A DNA stretch of 64,000 bases, taken from contig NZ_CP098813.1 of assembly GCF_036825535.1 (NCBI RefSeq), positions 558,001 through 622,000 on the forward strand, given 5' to 3'. Both the position numbers and the translations under genes were made by a program. Numbering within the stretch: position 1 is the stretch's first letter; each line of letters opens with the position of its first letter. This DNA is from Parasalinivibrio latis (GTDB lineage Bacteria > Pseudomonadota > Gammaproteobacteria > Enterobacterales > Vibrionaceae). This document shows positions 17,646 to 26,810 of this stretch, in pieces. The notes beneath the pieces are model-generated. The model did not search any database and had not been told where the DNA came from. It was given only the letters and a program-made list of their open reading frames with translations.

Positions 17646-18334
17646 TTTTCCTGACTCCCCGCTACCGGATTTGGCTCACCCAGCAACGATTGCAAATAAT
17701 CATTGAACGGCAGCAAATCATAAAAGCTGTTGGCAACATTCGAAGCAAGCAGGGAGGACGTAGCGAATTTCCAATCCAAGGTACGCCACACCGTCAGCGA
17801 TTTGTGCCGCAGCAGGTCGCGGTGTCTGTGGTCAGCGGTGAAACCGACAGGGTAACGCTTCATCTCCGGGAGGTTGCAGCGAAATCCCTGCTTCACAAGC
17901 GCATCTACGCTGTCACCCAGCGTCTCCCCGAATTCCTGCTGAGCAACTGAAACGCGGTAGGCCGAAAGGGTATTGTTATCCAGTTTCATCGCGCCAGCCC
18001 CGACCAGAATTTCATCCGGCTCCAGGGCAAAAAACCAAGCCACATGGCCACCACACCAGAAGCTCATGTGGATATGGGTGTTATAAGGGGTTTTGTCTTT
18101 TGAAAACCTGACATCCCGGTAAATACGGAAGATTTTGAAATTGACCGCCCTGCCACTGAGATCAGCCAGTTGCTGGGCGACATCCCCTGCGAATTGGGAA
18201 GCCTGGGGGTGAAGTATTTCGCTGTAACTTGCCTTGTTCTGGGTAAACCAGTCCCGGTTGTTGTTTGCTTTCAGGTCCCGGAGAAAACCTATTGTCTCAG
18301 CAGAAAATCCGTTAAATGCTGGCTGTTTTTGCAT
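17642..18334 (-). CDS. DUF2461 family protein
   Basis: About 230 residues. FLRDLKANNNRDWFTQNK is the DUF2461 (TIGR02453) signature near the N-terminus, followed by FKIFRIYRDVRFSKDKTPY, also conserved. The biochemical role of the family is not known. ATG 18334 is preferred over ATG 18346, because the GGAG inside the first possible codons sits 6 bases before it and makes a good ribosome site. It lies 14 bases after the MAPEG gene and overlaps the GFA gene by 4 bases. No signal peptide is seen. Confidence 0.85.
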   Translation of the reverse strand: MQKQPAFNGFSAETIGFLRDLKANNNRDWFTQNKASYSEILHPQASQFAGDVAQQLADLSGRAVNFKIFRIYRDVRFSKDKTPYNTHIHMSFWCGGHVAWFFALEPDEILVGAGAMKLDNNTLSAYRVSVAQQEFGETLGDSVDALVKQGFRCNLPEMKRYPVGFTADHRHRDLLRHKSLTVWRTLDWKFATSSLLASNVANSFYDLLPFNDYLQSLLGEPNPVAGSQEK

Positions 18335-18348
18335 TGAATTCTCCATAG

Positions 18349-18750
18349 TTACCCCGCTACCTTAACCAGAATCCCGAGGCCGGAAATCAGCATTGAAAGA
18401 AATGTCAGGATCATCCCGGCTGGCCTCTCCAGCGTTGCACCCGATGCAGTGAAGACCAGACAATGGAAATGCAGCAACCTCCCGGCCACAAGGCCCCACC
18501 CGGCTGTCCACAACCAGATTGGTTCAACACCTACAACCCCGGCCATATAAAGCGCCAGTAACGAAATAGGCACAGTTTCAATATAGTTTCCGTGCCCACG
18601 CATACGCCGGGTTAGAATTTCATCCCCGCCATCACCGAAATTGATTCCTGTTTTAACCCGCCGTAACCCAACAGCAAAAGTCATCGGAATCTGGATTAAC
18701 ACCAACAGTGCGACAAAAAACGGGGCAATATATATTGCGGGTATTTCCAT
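18349..18750 (-). CDS. MAPEG family membrane protein
   Basis: A 133-residue protein with about four membrane helices. RRMRGHGNYIETVPI is the MAPEG hallmark, a family that includes microsomal glutathione S-transferases and eicosanoid enzymes. Bacterial members are mostly uncharacterised. The frame is open to 18813, but ATG 18750 has a GGAGGG ribosome site 6 bases upstream and gives the family length. It is the first gene of the MAPEG-DUF2461-GFA-TfoX operon, so the promoter should lie in the 250 bases before it. Confidence 0.87.
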   Translation of the reverse strand: MEIPAIYIAPFFVALLVLIQIPMTFAVGLRRVKTGINFGDGGDEILTRRMRGHGNYIETVPISLLALYMAGVVGVEPIWLWTAGWGLVAGRLLHFHCLVFTASGATLERPAGMILTFLSMLISGLGILVKVAG

Positions 18751-19000
18751 AACTCCCTCCGGATTCATTCCTTGTCCAACAGTTAGACGAACCAGAAATG
18801 CGGTTCCGGACACAGCAAAGAGATTTTTGTCAGGTCAATGACAGCAACCTTCCCATTCTCAACTTTGTGCTTAAGGGGCGTTTCAAGCCCCCCCTAGACT
18901 TAAACGTCAGGCGAATATGCATCCTTAACCTTATGAAAAGACACTTTTATGGTGTCTGATTTAACCCGCCTGGGAGCATTCAAATTGAACGGAGGCTGTT

Positions 19001-22000
19001 ATGAAGCCCAATATCGTGACCCGAAAACCCAGTACAACACCCGGAGGAAAAGCCGGGCACAAGTCCCTCCCTATTCGCTTCAGTACCCTTCGGCAGGCAG
19101 TTTTGCTGTTTTTTGCATTCATCCTGTCCGGGGCGGTTTTTGCCCAGTACGAAGTAGGCTCTGCCTTTGAGTGTCCACTTGGGGCCTGTGATGCCAATAC
19201 CGGAGATGAAGGTGGTGACCACCACAATGTCGTACTTGAAGACCATCTCGCCGAGGCACGGGCCCAGGGAAACGGTGCCCAGAACCGCAGCGCGTTTGCT
19301 GAAGTCGGGGTACGTTTTCGCCCCTGTTTTACCGGCCCGGCTTCTATCGGGATGCATGACATTGACATAGACGGCCACTTGCGTGGCTTCGGTGGAGGCC
19401 CGGTAATCCGCGGGGAGGTGGATGTGCGCTCCATTCTTCGGGATATCACTGACGATTTGGAACTTTCCAATGAGGTGATTTTCGAGGATGAGGAACGTGG
19501 CCAGGTCGGCACCACAGTTAACAAGAATATCAGTGTAAACCGGGAGAGCATCATTACTGCAAACCTGGTACAAAACCACACCTATGATTTTGTAGTACGT
19601 GTAAACACCCGTAAGTTTGGCCTGAACGGCCGCTCCAATTTCCAAACAGGTGACCGGGGGGTGGCGTTTGACCGAGTAACCATCAAGCCGGAGCTGCCGG
19701 ATACTGACGGTGATGGCCTGTTCGATATATGGGAAATTTCCGGTATTGATACTGACTGTGATGGTGACCTTGAGGTCGATCTTCCTGCGATGGGTGCAGA
19801 TCCCAATATCAAAGATCTGTTTCTGGAAATCGACTGGATGACCGGTCAGGCTCCGACACAAGCCGCCGTCCGAGCTGTTGTACAGGCATTTGACCTCGCC
19901 CCTTCGAACGCAGGTGGTGTCAACACACCCAATGAGGGCATAAACCTGTGGGTCGATACCGGTAACCTGACGGACCCTGCAGCTTCCGAAGACGGGGCCG
20001 GTTTGGGCACCTGTGGCGATGGTATCGACAATGGTACAGACGGGGCCGACCAATTTGATACCGACTGCCTGGTCGGCGCTTTGGTGTTCTCCAGCCTGCC
20101 CGGTGGAGGGAACCTTGGCGGTGGTAACGCCTTTCCGGTCTCCGGCATACCCAGCCTGAATACAGACACCGACGATGATGGCACCACTGATTTCGAAGAA
20201 GCCAAGTTCGATCCGGCCCGCGGTAACTTTGACCCGGCAAGGCTGAACGCATTCCGTTACGCCATTAATGCCGTTCCTGCTGGCCCGCCACCCAATATGG
20301 GCGGTCAGGCCGGCGGCAACAATTTCGTGCTGTTTAACCAGAATGCTGGCCTGTTGATGCATGAACTGGGGCATACGCTGGGGCTTGGCCACGGCGGCCC
20401 CAATGACCCGGATACCGATGATGATGGCATCAACTGCAAACCCAACTATGTGAGTGTCATGAACTACCGCTTCCAAGGCGGTATTACCACCACCAATGCC
20501 GGACAGGATGTGGATGGCGACGGTGCCGGAGATGGTTTTATCCTGGATTACTCCCCGCCCCGCTTCCCTAACGGGCGAGGTCTTGCTCCGCTTACGGCCA
20601 TCGATGAAACCGCCTGGGTGGAAGGCACGGCACTTGATGTGTCTGACAGCTCTAACCAATTCACCTGGACCCAGAACAACCAGGCGTTGGCACCTAATAC
20701 CACTTTGAATATCGGACCTGACTGGAACGTTGACGGTGATACCAACGATTCAGCGCCACCGTCTATTGATTTCAACAACGCGTTCTGGAATCCGGCTGCC
20801 AATGAAAGCGGTGCCGGAGGTAACTCATGCGGTAACGGGATTGACGACGACGGCGATGGCCAGATTGACGCCCAGGATTCCGATTGCATCGGCAACACCC
20901 GCTGTGGCCCGCCGAACAGCAATGCGACCGCTTACAACGGTGCCAATGACTGGAGCAACATCACCCTCAGCCCCATCCGGTTTTGGCAAACCGATGAAGC
21001 CGATATTCCCGGCTGGTTTGATGAACCAGGGCTACACCAAATTGTATTTGTTCAGAAATCGCTGCAAACCACAGACCTGGCTTTGACACCCAAAGTCGCC
21101 CAGCCAGACCCTGTCGTTGCCGGACAGGAATTGGTGTACTCAACCACAGTGGAAAACCGTGGGCCTCGCTCAACCGCCGGGGCAGTGCTGGTTGATGCCC
21201 TGCCTGAATACGTCCAATTTGTCAGCGGCGACCCGGATTGCACTGTTGGCAACAGCGGCGTCGTAGAGTGCCCGATTGGTCAGCTACTTCCAAATGAATC
21301 CCGTGAAGTCGCAATCCGGACGAGGGTCAGTGTCGATCTGGCCTGCGCGCCCGGTGAGCAGTTCGCCATTCTGGCTAACAGTGCCGAAGTGGAGAATCGC
21401 AGCGGCTTTGATTCCAACCCACAAAACAACGCGACGCTGGCAACTTCCCGGGTACTGTGTGCCCGCTATGAATACGCAGCGAAGTTCGTTTGCGGTACCC
21501 AGGACGATCCGAAAGATCCACGCCTTGCCACCGGGGTTTACCGCACCACGCTCAACATACACAACCCCAATGACAAACCGGTATTCTTCTTTAAAAAGCT
21601 GGCACTCACCTTCCCGCCAGAACGTCAGCATCCGGGTAACGTTGTCCCTATCGCTATCGATGAACTCGCCTATGATCAGGCATTAAAAGTTGACTGCTCT
21701 GAAGTCGACAAACTGATTGAACCGCAGGGTTTTGCGTCCGGATATATTGAAGGTTACCTCGTTGTGCAAAGCCCTCTCAGTCTGGATGTAGATGCGGTCT
21801 ATACGGCTCAAACACTGGGTGATGAAGGCAAAGGTGGTTCTGTAAGCATTGACGTTGAACCGATTGGTGAACGTGAGCGCAAACCGGGGCCACTGCCGGA
21901 TCTGGTTGTTGACCCGGTCCTGCCAGAACCCCCGTTTGACGAACAGTTTAACTTTCAGTTGCCTGAAGGTGTGCCGGGTTCACTGTTCTGCGGGCCAAAC

Positions 22001-22300
22001 GGGCCAAATGGAGGGCCATCAACCACCGTGGAAGCAGTCGTAACCAACCAGGGTGCCGGTGATGCCGGGCCTTCAACCCTGCTGGTTGACTTCCTGAGCG
22101 GCGCTGACGCGAATGTCCCTATAGGCGCGATCGCGTCCGGCCAGTCGATTACCGTCAGTGTGCCTATTCCTCGTGGATGCTATGGTCCCGGTGAAAGCCC
22201 TTGTACCTTTACATTGACGGCTGATTCTCCGGATGCAGTCAACGAAGAGGATGAAAATAACAACACCGCCCAGAGCCTGTGTCTTGCTCCGGCAGGGTGA
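19001..22300 (+). CDS. Secreted metzincin-type zinc metalloprotease with DUF11 and CARDB-like domains
   Basis: A 1099-residue exported protein. A long n-region precedes a hydrophobic stretch ending FAQ (about residue 49), so it carries a signal peptide. The catalytic motif HELGHTLGLGHGG places zinc ligands at His 454, His 458 and His 464 with Glu 455, and the Met-turn is Met 487 in SVMNY. Several Asp-rich DTDGDGLFD-type loops look like calcium sites. Residues about 690-810 resemble a DUF11 repeat, and residues about 1000-1099 a CARDB-like domain. A GGAGG ribosome site supports the start. It is monocistronic and ends at a strong terminator. The substrate is unknown. Confidence 0.88.
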   Translation: MKPNIVTRKPSTTPGGKAGHKSLPIRFSTLRQAVLLFFAFILSGAVFAQYEVGSAFECPLGACDANTGDEGGDHHNVVLEDHLAEARAQGNGAQNRSAFAEVGVRFRPCFTGPASIGMHDIDIDGHLRGFGGGPVIRGEVDVRSILRDITDDLELSNEVIFEDEERGQVGTTVNKNISVNRESIITANLVQNHTYDFVVRVNTRKFGLNGRSNFQTGDRGVAFDRVTIKPELPDTDGDGLFDIWEISGIDTDCDGDLEVDLPAMGADPNIKDLFLEIDWMTGQAPTQAAVRAVVQAFDLAPSNAGGVNTPNEGINLWVDTGNLTDPAASEDGAGLGTCGDGIDNGTDGADQFDTDCLVGALVFSSLPGGGNLGGGNAFPVSGIPSLNTDTDDDGTTDFEEAKFDPARGNFDPARLNAFRYAINAVPAGPPPNMGGQAGGNNFVLFNQNAGLLMHELGHTLGLGHGGPNDPDTDDDGINCKPNYVSVMNYRFQGGITTTNAGQDVDGDGAGDGFILDYSPPRFPNGRGLAPLTAIDETAWVEGTALDVSDSSNQFTWTQNNQALAPNTTLNIGPDWNVDGDTNDSAPPSIDFNNAFWNPAANESGAGGNSCGNGIDDDGDGQIDAQDSDCIGNTRCGPPNSNATAYNGANDWSNITLSPIRFWQTDEADIPGWFDEPGLHQIVFVQKSLQTTDLALTPKVAQPDPVVAGQELVYSTTVENRGPRSTAGAVLVDALPEYVQFVSGDPDCTVGNSGVVECPIGQLLPNESREVAIRTRVSVDLACAPGEQFAILANSAEVENRSGFDSNPQNNATLATSRVLCARYEYAAKFVCGTQDDPKDPRLATGVYRTTLNIHNPNDKPVFFFKKLALTFPPERQHPGNVVPIAIDELAYDQALKVDCSEVDKLIEPQGFASGYIEGYLVVQSPLSLDVDAVYTAQTLGDEGKGGSVSIDVEPIGERERKPGPLPDLVVDPVLPEPPFDEQFNFQLPEGVPGSLFCGPNGPNGGPSTTVEAVVTNQGAGDAGPSTLLVDFLSGADANVPIGAIASGQSITVSVPIPRGCYGPGESPCTFTLTADSPDAVNEEDENNNTAQSLCLAPAG

Positions 22301-22321
22301 CGGGTTGGTATAAACTGCAAT

Positions 22322-22368
22322 AACAGGCAACCTTCCGGGCATTTCCTGCATGCCCGGGTTGCCTGTTT
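22322..22368 (+). terminator. Strong rho-independent terminator after the metalloprotease
   Basis: A two-part stem: AACAGGCAAC (22322-22331) with GTTGCCTGTT (22358-22367), and an inner CCGGGCA/TGCCCGG (22335-22341 with 22351-22357). It is followed by TTAATT, so the T run is short but the stem is very stable. Confidence 0.82.
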
Positions 22369-22495
22369 AATTCGGCTGCCATTTCCAACTCCACCTCTGC
22401 CCCGCCTTTTTCACTCAGTTTTCAGACAGTTTCGCAATAACGAGCACCGACGCCGAGACTATGCTGAATGCTGGTGCAAATTCAGGAGCCTGCTT

Positions 22496-23227
22496 ATGTC
22501 TCTGTCCAAACCTCTCCTTGTCGGTGGGATTGGCGGTGCCCTGCCGGTGATAATAGATCTCATCAATACTGATGCAGCATCCCTTTTTGAAGGGTTCAAC
22601 CCGCTGGTATTTGCCGGGTACTCGGTACGGGTCGCTTTGCTTGTATTGCTTGGGGCACTTTGGGTTTGGGTGAACCGGGAAACGGACATCCGCAAGGCGC
22701 TTCAAATCGGTATCATGGCCCCTGCCATCATCGTCAGTTATATGAACGGGGTAGAGGTAAACAGCTCCAAGAAAATGCTCAATATCGCCAACCAGGAACT
22801 GCAATTCCAACAGACCCAAAACGCAAGCCCTGACCAGGGCCAATCCATACCTTCCTCTGCAGGCAGCACCTTCTGGATACTCCCTGCGGCCTTCGTGGCA
22901 GAGGCGGCTGAAGAGGTTGCCACAAAAGGCGTTCACCACAAGGTTTCGTCCGTTTCAAAGCTGCTTTTTGGCCTTACAGGTTCTGCAAAAAACGGCTGGT
23001 TTGTAATAGCCGGCTCTCATAAAACTGAAGTTGCGGCACAATACCAGGTTCAGCAACTCGCACGGCAGGGATATACCGCCAAAGTTTTTGAACCCTTTGG
23101 CGACAGCGAATTTTATGGCGTAATGATTGGCTCCTGGCTCACACTTAGCGAGGCGCGGCAGCTTCGCAAACAGGCATTGGCGGACGGTTTGCCAAGTGAC
23201 ACTTACATCTGGAACTACGCGCCATAG
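22496..23227 (+). CDS. Membrane-anchored SPOR-domain protein
   Basis: A 243-residue protein. The N-terminal 90 residues contain about three hydrophobic segments. A Gln-rich linker follows, and the last 75 residues (GWFVIAGSHKTEVAAQYQ through YGVMIGSWLTLSEARQL) match the SPOR fold, which binds denuded glycan strands of peptidoglycan and is common in cell-division and lytic proteins. The hydrophobic section before it is not that of FtsN or DedD, so this is an uncharacterised SPOR protein. It has no close operon partner. Confidence 0.72.
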   Translation: MSLSKPLLVGGIGGALPVIIDLINTDAASLFEGFNPLVFAGYSVRVALLVLLGALWVWVNRETDIRKALQIGIMAPAIIVSYMNGVEVNSSKKMLNIANQELQFQQTQNASPDQGQSIPSSAGSTFWILPAAFVAEAAEEVATKGVHHKVSSVSKLLFGLTGSAKNGWFVIAGSHKTEVAAQYQVQQLARQGYTAKVFEPFGDSEFYGVMIGSWLTLSEARQLRKQALADGLPSDTYIWNYAP

Positions 23228-23314
23228 ACTTAGCCATAACTTCCGCAAGAATTATCAGGAAACCAGACAGCTACACGCGCTATGCTGTTTCTCAACAAAG
23301 GATGAGGAAATGGC

Positions 23315-24202
23315 ATGGATACAGAAAACACGCGCTTAAATGTCAGGTTGCAAGATGCTGTCAACTATATCGAAAATCATTTAAGCAACGATCTCTCGCT
23401 GAATACCCTAAGCGGTATCGCCTGCCTTTCCCCCTATCACTTCCACCGCTGTTTTAAAGCCCGGTACGGGATTACCTCAACGGAATTTATTCGTCTGGTA
23501 AAGCTCAAACAAGCTGCTAACCGCTTGGCTTTCAGGGTAAACGACAACCTGGTGGATATCAGCATGGACGCCGGTTACACCAGCCAGGAAGCCTTTAGCC
23601 GTGCTTTCAAACAATACTCGGGGCAAACTCCGGGGAAATTCAGGGCACAACCTGAATGGGAGCAGATCAATCAACGCCACCAGCCAGCAAGCCAGATAAG
23701 GAGCAAAGACATGGAACACCATACATTCAGGGATGAAGACGTCACCGTTATGGATTTCCCGGCAGTTCAGGTGGGGTTGGTTATTCACCGTGGCGCGCCA
23801 CACAAACTTGCAAATACCTTGCGTCAGTTTATTAATTGGCGGCGGGATACCGGACTACACCCAAGCAAAAGCCGGACATTTAACCTGTTGTTTGATGACC
23901 CGGCATCCACACCACCGGAGAACTACCGGTTTGGTCTGGCTGCTGAAGTATTTGGGCCGGTTGGGGACAACGACTTTGATGTATCAGAAGCAGTGATTCC
24001 GGGTGGGCGTTGCGCTGTTATCAGGCATATCGGCAGCGACGACACTCTCGCGTTACCTGTGACCTTCCTCTATGGAGAATGGTTGGCAAAAAACCGTGAA
24101 TCTCCCAGGGATTTCCCGCTGTTCCTGGAACGGGTCACTTTCTTCCCAGATGTGCCAGAAGCAGAGATGGTAACGGATATCTATCTACCACTAGCCTATT
24201 GA
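23315..24202 (+). CDS. AraC family regulator with C-terminal GyrI-like effector domain
   Basis: A 295-residue protein of the Rob/SoxS-like type: the AraC DNA-binding domain is N-terminal (residues about 10-110, with CLSPYHFHRCFKARYG and AGYTSQEAFSRAFKQY) and a GyrI-like ligand-binding domain follows (about 140-295). Members sense hydrophobic compounds and control efflux or stress genes. Its stop overlaps the end of the convergent GGDEF gene by 7 bases. The target genes are not evident nearby. Confidence 0.9.
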   Translation: MDTENTRLNVRLQDAVNYIENHLSNDLSLNTLSGIACLSPYHFHRCFKARYGITSTEFIRLVKLKQAANRLAFRVNDNLVDISMDAGYTSQEAFSRAFKQYSGQTPGKFRAQPEWEQINQRHQPASQIRSKDMEHHTFRDEDVTVMDFPAVQVGLVIHRGAPHKLANTLRQFINWRRDTGLHPSKSRTFNLLFDDPASTPPENYRFGLAAEVFGPVGDNDFDVSEAVIPGGRCAVIRHIGSDDTLALPVTFLYGEWLAKNRESPRDFPLFLERVTFFPDVPEAEMVTDIYLPLAY

Positions 24203-25110
24203 AGCTCAAGGCGCTTACTTTTATCTTCAATAACTTGAATGCTGTCCAGTGCAGTTTCCAATGCAATGTAGACTCTGTGAGTGTTTTTCCCGCTGTGCTT
24301 TGCTTCGTACAGAGCAGCATCTGCTCGCCCAATCAGCTCATTCATTTCCCTGCCATGGTAAGGGTAGAGAGAGAACCCGATCGATACACCTACATGGAGG
24401 GCAAGGTCTTTAACATAAATAGGTTCATTAAGAGCACTGATAAGGCGCTCCGCGACAATTATCAAAGACATTTCGTCTTCCGGGCAGGAAAAAATCACAG
24501 CAAATTCGTCACCACCCAGCCTAGCGACGGTATCTGATGCCCGGCACTGGTTTTCAATTCTGTGCGCGATTTCCTTCAGGCACATGTCACCGACCAGATG
24601 GCCATATCGGTCATTGATGGGTTTGAAGTTATCCAGGTCAAGCAACGCCAGGGCCATCAGCGAACCTTGGCGTTCACACAGGGAAAGCGTTGCAGCGAAA
24701 TCCTCAGAAAAACGGTTTCGGTTTGCCAGTTTGGTAAGCGGGTCGCACATGGCGATGGCGCGCAGTTCCTGCTCAGCTTTTTTACGGCGTTTGATTTCTT
24801 TTCGAAGCCGGCGGTTCCACACACCAAACAGCGTAATGATGACACTGGAAAAGAAAAGGATTAACCCAACCACACTCCAAAAGAACGGCCAATCGAAACC
24901 TCGTTCATATTTTACTGGCAGCCAATACTCGAAAATGCTTTTTGGTTCCTGTGGCGTAATATCATCAATAGCTGCATTAAGGACGCCAGCCAACTCCGGA
25001 TAGGCATTACTCACCAACATCAACGGCTGTGCATCCGACAACGTCAGCGCCGACGCCGATGCTGGGAAAAACAGCAAGCAAGTCGTCAGATACAGAAGTA
25101 CACGTCTCAT
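24196..25110 (-). CDS. Diguanylate cyclase (GGDEF) with a shortened periplasmic sensor
   Basis: A 304-residue protein. A signal peptide (about 1-21) is followed by only about 50 periplasmic residues, which resemble the very end of an SBP_bac_3 sensor (NAYPELAGVLNAAIDDITPQ then EYWLP), then one membrane helix (about 75-98), a short coiled linker and a complete GGDEF domain. LGGDEF is intact (199-204), and RASD (190-193) is an RxxD inhibitory site, so diguanylate cyclase activity with product inhibition is expected. The ligand-binding part of the sensor appears to have been deleted. ATG 25110 is preferred over the TTG 9 bases upstream. Confidence 0.88.
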   Translation of the reverse strand: MRRVLLYLTTCLLFFPASASALTLSDAQPLMLVSNAYPELAGVLNAAIDDITPQEPKSIFEYWLPVKYERGFDWPFFWSVVGLILFFSSVIITLFGVWNRRLRKEIKRRKKAEQELRAIAMCDPLTKLANRNRFSEDFAATLSLCERQGSLMALALLDLDNFKPINDRYGHLVGDMCLKEIAHRIENQCRASDTVARLGGDEFAVIFSCPEDEMSLIIVAERLISALNEPIYVKDLALHVGVSIGFSLYPYHGREMNELIGRADAALYEAKHSGKNTHRVYIALETALDSIQVIEDKSKRLELQ

Positions 25111-25351
25111 TCTAACCAAAACCAGTCCTTACTCTGATTCTCAACCCGGCGGAAACAACAAAATCATTCACGACACTTATGGGCATATTTTCATACATGC
25201 TATTACATCAATATCTGCAATTCCAGCCAGGGGGTATCCACACTTTCAATTTGTTACGAGGAAAACTCAAAAGTGTGGGCGCGGCAGGATCTTGGAAACG
25301 CCTGATGTGATCAGACGAAATATTTATAAGGGTTAAGGTAAGAACAGGTTA

Positions 25352-25795
25352 TCAGACGGAACACTTGTCAGACTGAAACTTCATCTCATGGCGACGCAGC
25401 GGCATCCCGTCGATAAATTGGGTAAGGCCGTTCCAGTCTGTCCGTTTCCCCCAACGATGCTTTTCCTCACCGTCTTTTCCAATGAGCAACGCGGTATGGC
25501 CTTTATCTGGGATATCAAAGATGTCCTGCAACAGGGCGATATCATCCAGTGAAAACAGGCCACTGGGTGAACTGTATCCATCGTGGGTCGCAACCAGTAC
25601 AACGATATCCCGCTGGTCGAGCTGACATTTATTCATCAGCACTTGGGTTTGGAATTGGCGGACATGCTCATCCTTCTCAGGGGCAAAGAAAATAATGGTC
25701 CTGTGTCCATCATTCCGGGCAAACTCCGGGTAAGCGTTTGCTCCAAAGGATAATATCAATACGGCAGCTAAAATGAGGTTGGACAGCACATTCAT
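25352..25795 (-). CDS. DUF4174 domain exported protein
   Basis: A 147-residue protein with a signal peptide of about 21 residues. RTIIFFAPEKDEH and LLIGKDGEEKHRW are typical of DUF4174, a small thioredoxin-fold-like family of unknown function often found in marine Proteobacteria. No CxxC redox motif is present in the expected position. It stands alone between the GGDEF gene and the mer genes. Confidence 0.78.
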   Translation of the reverse strand: MNVLSNLILAAVLILSFGANAYPEFARNDGHRTIIFFAPEKDEHVRQFQTQVLMNKCQLDQRDIVVLVATHDGYSSPSGLFSLDDIALLQDIFDIPDKGHTALLIGKDGEEKHRWGKRTDWNGLTQFIDGMPLRRHEMKFQSDKCSV

Positions 25796-25906
25796 AACGC
25801 TCTCCTTCCGGCTATCGCCAGGTACGTAATGGCTATCCGTTTAGCATAGTCTGTTCAGCTATGCTTGCCTGCCAGAAACAGCATCGCCATTAATTTGAGC
25901 TTTTAC

Positions 25907-26128
25907 TTATGAAGTGCAACAACCTTTGTCAGGAGCAATCTGGATAGGAGGGCAAGGGACAGTGCCGTAAGAGCAGAACACACAACAGTCTCCTGCCAAC
26001 GGCTTCAACAGGGTATGGCACCCTTCACACTCATAAAACCACTGGCAGGCATCTACCGGCATGGTTTCTGTTTTTGTGTATCCACATTCCGGGCAAGTAA
26101 GGTCTGATATAAGAATAACCTCTTTCAT
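25907..26128 (-). CDS. GDCCVxC domain protein in a mer operon
   Basis: A 73-residue Cys-rich protein. GDCCVFC at residues 46-52 is the motif that names the family; further pairs are CPEC (12-15), CEGC (34-37) and CC near the C-terminus. Relatives, some of which carry selenocysteine, are often found beside mercury-transport genes. A role in binding mercury or another soft metal in the cytoplasm is inference from context. The ATG overlaps the merP stop by 4 bases, so it is the last gene of the merT-merP unit. Confidence 0.85.
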   Translation of the reverse strand: MKEVILISDLTCPECGYTKTETMPVDACQWFYECEGCHTLLKPLAGDCCVFCSYGTVPCPPIQIAPDKGCCTS

Positions 26129-26421
26129 TGCGCACCTTCTTCACTTACCAGCTTTCCTTGAGCAGGGTACCCGGCTTTAGCTGATACCAGTTCAAGTGAT
26201 TCAACAGAGGTCTTTTCATCATCAAATGCCACCCAGGCTTTTTTCTCACCAAGCGACGTTTTAACCTGTTCGACGCCGTCTACCTTTGATAAGGCCGCCT
26301 TGATGGTTATCGGGCAAACCGGGCAATTCATTGTTGGTACGGTAAGCTCAGCCGTTTGAACAGCTGATGAGGCTGAAAAAGACAATCCCATTAAAGAGGC
26401 TGCAGCTAATAATCTTTTCAT
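26125..26421 (-). CDS. merP: Periplasmic mercuric-ion binding protein MerP
   Basis: A 98-residue protein with a signal peptide of about 19 residues and one HMA fold. The mercury-binding motif is MNCPVCP with Cys 33 and Cys 36. MerP takes Hg(II) in the periplasm and passes it to MerT. It sits 22 bases after merT and overlaps the GDCCVxC gene by 4 bases. No merA reductase follows in this window, so the fate of imported mercury is not shown here. Confidence 0.93.
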   Translation of the reverse strand: MKRLLAAASLMGLSFSASSAVQTAELTVPTMNCPVCPITIKAALSKVDGVEQVKTSLGEKKAWVAFDDEKTSVESLELVSAKAGYPAQGKLVSEEGAQ

Positions 26422-26443
26422 ACCTTTATTCCTCTACCCTGGT

Positions 26444-26788
26444 TTAATAAAACAGAGGTATCCAATACGGGCTTAAAACAAATACAGCTGAAACTGAAAA
26501 AGCAGCCCAGTAGAGCTGTTTCTGTCGACGCCGCTGGCTGTGGGTCACACAAACCTCGTCGTTTTCACATGCATTATCTACCTTAACCAAGCGTAGCCAT
26601 GCAAAATAAAAAGCGACGACGGTCAAAATAACGAACAAAGGACGGTAAGGTGCCAGTCCCGTCAGAATGCTTCCCCAGGATCCACCGACTCCGAGCAACA
26701 CTAAAATCAATGGCCCAACGCAACAGGCCCCTGTCCCCAAAGCAGCCATCACCCCGCCTACCAGCGGCCATGACACAGGATTACGCAT
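26444..26788 (-). CDS. merT: Mercuric transport protein MerT
   Basis: A 114-residue inner-membrane protein with three hydrophobic helices. The two cysteine pairs expected for MerT are present: CC at 22-23 in the first helix and Cys 74/Cys 80 in the cytoplasmic loop. It imports Hg(II) handed over by MerP. ATG 26788 is preferred over a TTG 3 bases upstream because AGGAGG is ideally spaced from it. A MerR-type operator with a 19-bp spacer lies between merR and this gene. Confidence 0.93.
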   Translation of the reverse strand: MRNPVSWPLVGGVMAALGTGACCVGPLILVLLGVGGSWGSILTGLAPYRPLFVILTVVAFYFAWLRLVKVDNACENDEVCVTHSQRRRQKQLYWAAFSVSAVFVLSPYWIPLFY

Positions 26789-26810
26789 CAAAGTCCTCCT
26801 TTTTAAACAA

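Noticed and set aside
18980..20659. 559-codon open frame on the minus strand
   Set aside because: It lies fully opposite the metalloprotease gene, has no family motif or ribosome site, and its length follows from the biased codon use of the real gene.
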